Source of the DNA: an uncultured Chlamydiae bacterium
GTDB lineage: Bacteria; Chlamydiota; Chlamydiia; Chlamydiales; CALBHK01
Length of the DNA: 9,126 nt
Direction of reading: 5' to 3'
Assembly: GCA_937894565.1 (NCBI GenBank)
Contig: CALBHK010000504.1
Location: forward strand, 1-9,126
The position numbers were made by a program, and so were the translations under genes. Below are positions 5,442 to 9,126 of this stretch, piece after piece (positions within the stretch are counted from its first letter, which is position 1; every line of letters starts with the position of its first letter). The notes under the pieces were generated by a model. The model made no database searches and was not told where the DNA came from. It saw only the letters and a list, made by a program, of their open reading frames with translations.

Positions 5442-5639
5442 AAAAAAAGAAGAATGGCAGGATAGGCAGGATCGCCTCCCCAAATACTTTGGGGGGGCGG
5501 CAGGATGGGCAGGATAAAGACACAACATATGATTTATACTTTACTTTTTCTAAAAAATAAAAGAGGGGTGAAATTCTATTTATCGTACCCAATTCATTTA
5601 TCCTGCCTATCCTGCCTATCCTGCCATTCTTCTTTTTTT
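5442..5639. repeat. Second nested palindromic element with 9-bp tandem units
   Basis: A 31-bp perfect inverted repeat (5442-5472 against 5609-5639) has arms made of A7/T7, GAAGAAT and copies of the 9-bp unit GGCAGGATA. The left half has two copies (5456-5473), then a hairpin (5473-5499), then two more in the same orientation (5499-5516). The right half has three inverted copies (TATCCTGCC at 5599-5607, 5608-5616 and 5617-5625). The second left pair, with adjacent bases (5499-5518), can also pair with 5597-5616 over 20 positions with one G-U, so two alternative long stems compete. Both 3' arms end in T7, suiting a bidirectional terminator. It lies between the small ORF and the converging pseudouridine synthase gene. 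Together with the small ORF and the pgsA promoter it accounts for the 391-nt gap at 5271-5661. Confidence 0.85.
5473..5499. repeat. Compact GC-rich hairpin inside the second element
   Basis: CGCCTCCCCAAA (5473-5484) pairs with TTTGGGGGGGCG (5488-5499) over 12 positions with a single T-G pair and a 3-nt TAC loop. It is the most stable-looking short hairpin in the window and sits exactly between two directly repeated pairs of GGCAGGAT units. Confidence 0.8.
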
Positions 5640-5661
5640 GCTTTTTCTGTATTACTATATA

Positions 5662-6390
5662 TTAAAATTCGGATTCCAGATAGCGCCATTTTCCTAAAGG
5701 CAGATCACTCAATACAACATTTCCAATACGCACTCTCTTCAAAGCCAATACCTCAAGCCCTACCATCTCGCACATGCGTCTAACTTGTCGTTTCCTTCCC
5801 TCTTTTAAAACAAAACGCAATTGATCTTCGTTAATCCAATCAACAAGCGCCGGCTTTAAACAGATTCCGTCCAACATCAAATGCCCTTTGCGCAAATGGT
5901 CTAAATCACTTTTGCTCAACTCCCCTATCACACGCACCAGATACTCTTTTTCTATATTGTTATTCTCTCTGATCAGCTGTTTCGCAATCGTGCCATCTTG
6001 CGTTAGAATTAAGAGTCCAGTTGAATTGATATCCAATCTTCCGGCTACAGCTAAATTTTTTAAATGCTCAGGTTTTAATTTAGGGCCCCCATAGCGCTTA
6101 TCTCTATTTTCTTCTGTTATCAGCTCAATGGCTTCCGGGTAGCCTTTTTCTGGCAAATTAGAGACATATCCCAATGGCTTATTGAGAAGAATTGTAACTT
6201 GATTAGATTTAGTTTTTTTAGCTTCAGGAGATAAGGAAACAGAACAACTTAAAGAGACTTTGGACCCCAATTCATTGATCACTTTTCCATCGACAAGGAC
6301 CCAGCCCCTTTCAATGAACCGGTCCGCTTCTCGGCGCGAGCAGATTCCGCGCTCTGACATTAATTTTGATAGACGTATTTCTTCTTTCAT
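5662..6390 (-). CDS. RsuA/RluB/RluF-type rRNA pseudouridine synthase
   Basis: Converts a specific uridine in rRNA to pseudouridine. The 242-residue protein begins with an S4 RNA-binding domain (about 4-40: IRLSKLMSERGICSRREADR, then GWVLVDGKVI). The catalytic motif GRLDINSTGLLILTQDG is at 117-133 with the nucleophile D120, and EGRKRQVRRMCE lies near 197-208. The ending LSDLPLGKWRYL resembles RluF (23S U2604 in E. coli) more than RsuA, but the target cannot be assigned. An insertion of roughly 20 residues precedes the catalytic motif. I chose the ATG at 6390: the reading frame continues to an ATG at 6438, but that would add MFFFILLFFLFRYDVR, which is encoded by the T-run of the upstream gene's terminator. 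No good ribosome site precedes 6390. The 3' end meets the palindromic element. Confidence 0.9.
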   Translation of the reverse strand: MKEEIRLSKLMSERGICSRREADRFIERGWVLVDGKVINELGSKVSLSCSVSLSPEAKKTKSNQVTILLNKPLGYVSNLPEKGYPEAIELITEENRDKRYGGPKLKPEHLKNLAVAGRLDINSTGLLILTQDGTIAKQLIRENNNIEKEYLVRVIGELSKSDLDHLRKGHLMLDGICLKPALVDWINEDQLRFVLKEGRKRQVRRMCEMVGLEVLALKRVRIGNVVLSDLPLGKWRYLESEF

Positions 6391-6438
6391 ACGAACATCA
6401 TACCGGAAAAGAAAAAATAATAGAATAAAAAAAAACAT

Positions 6439-6466
6439 AAAAAAACGGGGGAAATTCCCCCGTTTT
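6439..6466 (-). terminator. Strong intrinsic terminator of the first MOMP-like gene
   Basis: AAAACGGGGGAA (6442-6453) and TTCCCCCGTTTT (6455-6466) form a near-perfect palindrome with a tiny loop. On the minus strand the stem is followed by a T-run (seven T, complement of 6439-6445, then a further run past 6437). It lies about 35 nt after the stop codon at 6501. Confidence 0.9.
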
Positions 6467-6500
6467 GCTTAAGCTAGCTCTAAAGAGATTAACTTAAAGA

Positions 6501-7541
6501 TTAGAATTTAAATTCTAATCCAGCATATACACCATGCATTCCTAGGTGAGTGGTTGTATCTCCACCAGAATGAGCCTCTGCATCATCAATATTTTCAGTA
6601 AATCGACGAGGTGAAGGCAAATTCCACCAATGTTTAAACTCATACCCTACATGGATGCCATATTGTATACCGCACATATCGGCTTCATAGCTTAACCCAG
6701 TTTGAATATGCAATCCTGGAAAAAATTCACAATCTTTTTTATCATCAAAAGCGCTTAAACTATATGTAGTAGTTGCTTCTTGAATGATTGTCAATTGTTG
6801 TGAGTTGCTTCCTTTTGTACTACGGCCAGCCAACAAAGAAGCAGAGGCTTTAGAATGAAATTTAAAGCCCTCTTCTATATTAAACTCATAGCGAGTACCC
6901 ATAATTAAGCCAGCTCCCCAAGAATTTGAATGCCAATTAATCGGACCTTGAGCATTAGAAAGAACTGTATTTGCCAAATCAATCCCTAAATGCTGTCTAA
7001 TCAGCAACCCGTTAGCTCCAAAGAATGGTTCTAGATAATGGTTATGACAGAACTCAAAAGGAACAGAAAAAACAAAATCAAATTCGTGGTATTCCAAATC
7101 CCAATGAGCTGCAATAGAAGTAAATGAACCCCCTGCATCACTAATTAAAAGAGGATGCAAGAAAGGTGATACTAAATCAGTTCCTATTCTTGTTTCTGTA
7201 TCATCGGATTTAAAATAAGTCCATGAACCTCTCATATTCCAGTCATAATAAACGTCTGGCATGCCAAAATAGACACGCACTCCTGGCTCCCATTTCGTTT
7301 TTAGATTATGGTAATTTATGGTGGTCGCTTTGCCTACCTCAGTAACGTCCGCAGCATAATCCAAATTGAGCACGCAGGGTTTTAACCAAAGAAAGTCAGC
7401 TCCAAAGGAAAATGCAGCCCCCTCACATGGGTCATAGCAAGTATCATTGCTTGCACAATAAACAGCTTTCACAGAGCCAGGAGCTGCAAGAAGCGCTACT
7501 GCTGTAAAGGCTAGGCCCATTGTCTTAGTAAAAAATTTCAT
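6501..7541 (-). CDS. MOMP-like beta-barrel outer membrane protein
   Basis: Probable porin-like outer membrane protein of the chlamydial MOMP-like / Legionella-OMP-type group. The 346-residue product opens with a signal peptide (MKFFTKTMGLAFTAVALLAA, then PGSVKA), probably cleaved after A26. A cysteine cluster follows at C29, C35 and C39, then GADFLWLKPCVLNLDYA. The rest alternates polar and aromatic residues as in a beta barrel and ends GLEFKF, with the C-terminal Phe recognised by the BAM complex. Further single cysteines suit disulfide cross-linking. The ATG at 7541 is preceded by GGGAGGAG at 5 nt; the in-frame ATG at 7580 would put 13 residues before the signal peptide and is rejected. It is monocistronic to judge by flanking terminators. 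It is a distant paralogue of the next gene. Substrate specificity is unknown. Confidence 0.85.
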   Translation of the reverse strand: MKFFTKTMGLAFTAVALLAAPGSVKAVYCASNDTCYDPCEGAAFSFGADFLWLKPCVLNLDYAADVTEVGKATTINYHNLKTKWEPGVRVYFGMPDVYYDWNMRGSWTYFKSDDTETRIGTDLVSPFLHPLLISDAGGSFTSIAAHWDLEYHEFDFVFSVPFEFCHNHYLEPFFGANGLLIRQHLGIDLANTVLSNAQGPINWHSNSWGAGLIMGTRYEFNIEEGFKFHSKASASLLAGRSTKGSNSQQLTIIQEATTTYSLSAFDDKKDCEFFPGLHIQTGLSYEADMCGIQYGIHVGYEFKHWWNLPSPRRFTENIDDAEAHSGGDTTTHLGMHGVYAGLEFKF

Positions 7542-7570
7542 CTCATCTCCTCCCAAAAAATAGTTAAACG

Positions 7571-7590
7571 TGTTGAACATCTGTCCAACA
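7571..7590. promoter_or_regulatory. Imperfect palindrome upstream of MOMP-like gene
   Basis: TGTTGAAC (7571-7578), ATCT, GTCCAACA (7583-7590): 8-nt arms with one mismatch. It lies 30 nt before the start codon, where an operator or a 5' leader hairpin would be. No protein can be named. Confidence 0.35.
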
Positions 7591-7613
7591 TATTGATATC
7601 ATTTCTTCATTTT

Positions 7614-7643
7614 AAAAAAAAGATTTTTATTTAAAAAAATCTT
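7614..7643 (-). terminator. Weak AT-rich terminator after second MOMP-like gene
   Basis: On the minus strand AAGATTTTT (complement of 7635-7643) and AAAAATCTT (complement of 7620-7628) form a 9-bp stem with a 6-nt loop, followed by a T-run (complement of 7614-7619). Only two G-C pairs, so stability is low. Confidence 0.45.
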
Positions 7644-7705
7644 ATTTTTAATTCCATTTATATATAAGACACAAAAAAAACATTAAGAATTTGATTATAA
7701 GTCAC

Positions 7706-8752
7706 TTAGAATGTAAGCATCAATCCTAAATAAAGACCATCAAATCCCAGTCCATCGCCATGATAATCAAACGCATGCTCATCAATAACGTCTGTATGTC
7801 TTAAATCAAAAAAGTCGGCCAAATTAAAAAAGTGGTGTATTTGACACCCCAAAGTTAAACTGACTTTAATAGCCGAACAATCAAAGCCTTCAATATAAAT
7901 TCCGGAAGCAAGATCAATATGGCTAATAATGCGGTGGGTTTTATCTTCGACAGCATCATCTGTTGCTATCAATAGATTGCCTGGGGTCCCTGAATGCGCA
8001 TAATGTCTATTGAATTTTGCCAGTAAAGAGCCCACTGTCGCTCGGCTATATATCCCCACGCCTTTAAACCATTCCCAACGCACATTAAATCCAACATATG
8101 GTCCATAAGCACTCATATCTACTGAAGACTTAATTAAATCCATAGAATTCAAAGGGATCAATCGATCTGGTTCTTCCTCTGCGTCTTCAGCATTTGTAGC
8201 ATAGAGTAAATTAAGCTTCTGCTTGATAAAAACACCAGAAAATCCTCCAAGCAAAGTAGCATGGACAGATTTTCTTACGCGTAAACTATACCCGGATTCT
8301 ACTTGCCCAATATGCAAGCGCACACCATAGCTCGCTTGCGCATGCTGAATATCCCCCGGAATGGTATAGGAGTTCTGAACGGGAAGCCTAGTAGCAGCTA
8401 ATTGATCAAAAACAAGATCTTCGACAGAGTTATCTTCTCTGGCAGTAAAATAAGTATAGTGAGTCCCAAAAAATAGGCGACCTGATTCTGCTTCTGCGAA
8501 AATCTTAAATCCGTTGTGATAATGGGGGGATACATGCTCCACATCGCCAAAAAGAGTTGTGCCATTGTAGTGAAAAGCATAATCCAAATCTGCTTTTCTT
8601 GGTTTCCAATAAATCCACTCCCCTCCCACCCACACATGACTTCCCTCGCACCCTGTTGCGCACAGATTTTCATCGCATTGCGGAAAGGGCATTTCGGCAA
8701 GAAGGGGTGAAGAGATAAGAACAAAAAATAAAAAATAACGGATGTCCTGCAT
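7706..8752 (-). CDS. Second MOMP-like outer membrane protein
   Basis: A 348-residue exported protein, probably a porin-like beta barrel. The signal peptide is MQDIRYFLFFVLISSPLLA, cleaved before EMPFPQ. The mature N-terminus has cysteines C26, C31 and C35 in CDENLCATGCEG, the same C-x(4-5)-C-x3-C-E-G pattern as the neighbouring gene, followed by GGEWIYWKPRKADLDYAF, which aligns with FGADFLWLKPCVLNLDYA there. Strand-like segments such as RLFFGTHYTYFTA and YGPYVGFNVRWEWF follow, and the protein ends LYLGLMLTF with the terminal Phe of outer membrane proteins. An acidic segment near 182-192 (NAEDAEEEPDR) is probably an exposed loop. AGGAG lies 7 nt before the ATG. Beyond the N-terminal motifs and the barrel ending, it differs strongly from its neighbour, so the duplication is old. 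Family is inferred from motifs. Confidence 0.8.
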   Translation of the reverse strand: MQDIRYFLFFVLISSPLLAEMPFPQCDENLCATGCEGSHVWVGGEWIYWKPRKADLDYAFHYNGTTLFGDVEHVSPHYHNGFKIFAEAESGRLFFGTHYTYFTAREDNSVEDLVFDQLAATRLPVQNSYTIPGDIQHAQASYGVRLHIGQVESGYSLRVRKSVHATLLGGFSGVFIKQKLNLLYATNAEDAEEEPDRLIPLNSMDLIKSSVDMSAYGPYVGFNVRWEWFKGVGIYSRATVGSLLAKFNRHYAHSGTPGNLLIATDDAVEDKTHRIISHIDLASGIYIEGFDCSAIKVSLTLGCQIHHFFNLADFFDLRHTDVIDEHAFDYHGDGLGFDGLYLGLMLTF

Positions 8753-8782
8753 ACTCGACTCCTGTGGAATAGTAAAATTTAT

Positions 8783-8809
8783 TTTTTACAATCCACTTTA
8801 AGAAGTCAA
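8783..8809 (-). promoter_or_regulatory. Possible promoter for second MOMP-like gene
   Basis: On the minus strand TTGACT (complement of 8804-8809) is a good -35 box. The best -10 is TAAAAA (complement of 8783-8788) after only 15 nt, so the assignment is weak. Confidence 0.3.
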
Positions 8810-8823
8810 CAAGAAAAAATTCT

Positions 8824-9051
8824 TTAAGAAAAAGTTTTTTTTCTCTCTTCGCAAACTTCCAAGAGCTCTCGGCGTATTTTACGAGGTTTTATTTGCTCTA
8901 TTTGTTTGATCTTTTCTTGCAATTCCTCTTTAGTTTCTATTGCAGACAGAGTAGATAACGTGGATTCTTTTATCATTCTTTGCCTCTCTTTATTTATTTT
9001 TTTCATCCCAAGCGTGTAATACAGAAGCAAGCCTTGATAAAGTGGGATCAA
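8824..9051 (-). CDS. Small hypothetical protein, membrane segment plus charged helix
   Basis: Not recognised. From the TTG at 9051 the product has 75 residues: a hydrophobic stretch (IPLYQGLLLYYTLG), a basic stop-transfer-like segment KKINKERQRM, then a Glu/Lys-rich helix that could be coiled coil (KEELQEKIKQIEQIK, then RRELLEVCEERKK). Start choice is uncertain. The ATG at 9006 removes the hydrophobic part; the ATG at 8976 has the best ribosome site (AGAGAGG, 6 nt) and leaves 50 residues. Conversely, the open frame extends upstream of 9051 to the TAA at 9106-9108 and would add a hydrophobic stretch (AVYALFFGL) that completes a transmembrane helix, but it has no standard start codon. A frameshift or non-standard start is possible. 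Confidence 0.4.
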   Translation of the reverse strand: MIPLYQGLLLYYTLGMKKINKERQRMIKESTLSTLSAIETKEELQEKIKQIEQIKPRKIRRELLEVCEERKKTFS

Positions 9052-9126
9052 CCCAAAAAATAGAGCATAGACAGCGGTTCCCGCTGAAGACCTGTATTTA
9101 AATATTTAATATCAAATCAGCCTTTT

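Noticed and set aside
5456..5625. Possible CRISPR array
   Set aside because: The repeated units are only 9 bp, adjacent without unique spacers and present in both orientations.
5505..5783. 92-codon plus-strand frame across the palindromic element
   Set aside because: Its middle is a translation of the tandem repeat (repeated LSC units) and it runs into the 3' end of the pseudouridine synthase gene.
6391..6438. Longer start for the pseudouridine synthase
   Set aside because: The added residues are encoded by the T-rich tail of a terminator and would place a hydrophobic stretch before an S4 domain.
7542..7580. Longer start for the first MOMP-like protein
   Set aside because: It would put 13 polar residues in front of the signal peptide and overlaps the strong ribosome site that serves the ATG at 7541.
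8398..8724. 108-codon open frame in a second minus-strand frame
   Set aside because: It lies entirely within the second MOMP-like gene in another frame, with no family signature and no ribosome site.
9072..9086. CAGCGG-TTC-CCGCTG hairpin at the right end
   Set aside because: A perfect 6-bp stem, but with no T-run and no clear gene end beside it; too short to interpret.

Overview
The window most likely comes from a member of the Chlamydiae, probably an environmental (amoeba-associated) lineage rather than Chlamydia itself. Three things suggest this. The rpsN-rpmJ pair sits divergently next to rpmH-rnpA, an arrangement I recall from Chlamydia trachomatis around CT784-CT787. S14 and L36 are both zinc-free forms, and L36 has a chlamydia-like sequence. 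The right side carries two signal-peptide-bearing, cysteine-containing MOMP-like outer membrane proteins of the kind expanded in Simkania, Waddlia and Rhabdochlamydia. The DNA is AT-rich and genes are tightly packed. No search was run, so the genus is open.

Layout. Positions 1-186 (minus) hold the start of an exported, probably TPR-containing protein. Next comes the minus-strand rpmJ-rpsN operon (754 to 274), with an 8-nt gene overlap and a 10-bp hairpin terminator. A divergent promoter region (about 755-891) separates it from the plus-strand run rpmH, rnpA and a UvrD/Rep-type helicase; rnpA and the helicase overlap by ATGA. Converging on the helicase is a membrane-anchored or exported thioredoxin-fold protein (4144 to 3668). 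It is divergent from a probable DTW/Tsr3-like protein (4226-4750), whose 3' end overlaps the 3' end of a CDP-alcohol phosphatidyltransferase (5270 to 4650, PgsA-type) by 101 bp. A possible 27-codon ORF, a large palindromic element, an RsuA/RluB/RluF-type pseudouridine synthase (6390 to 5662) and two tandem MOMP-like genes (7541 to 6501 and 8752 to 7706) follow. A small membrane or coiled-coil hypothetical gene lies at the right end.

How the genes work together. The left half is translation and RNA housekeeping (S14, L36, L34, RNase P protein), with rRNA modification further right. The thioredoxin-like protein and the two cysteine-containing porin-like proteins fit an envelope stabilised by disulfides, as known for chlamydiae, but a direct link is inference.

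The most unusual structure is not a gene. Two intergenic elements (3507-3644 and 5442-5639) share one design. Each is a long, near-perfect inverted repeat whose arms are short GC-rich tandem units, enclosing a second compact hairpin, in an otherwise AT-rich background. Each begins 8-12 nt after a plus-strand stop codon and ends 22-23 nt before a minus-strand stop codon. They could be bidirectional terminators, or members of a palindromic repeat family.
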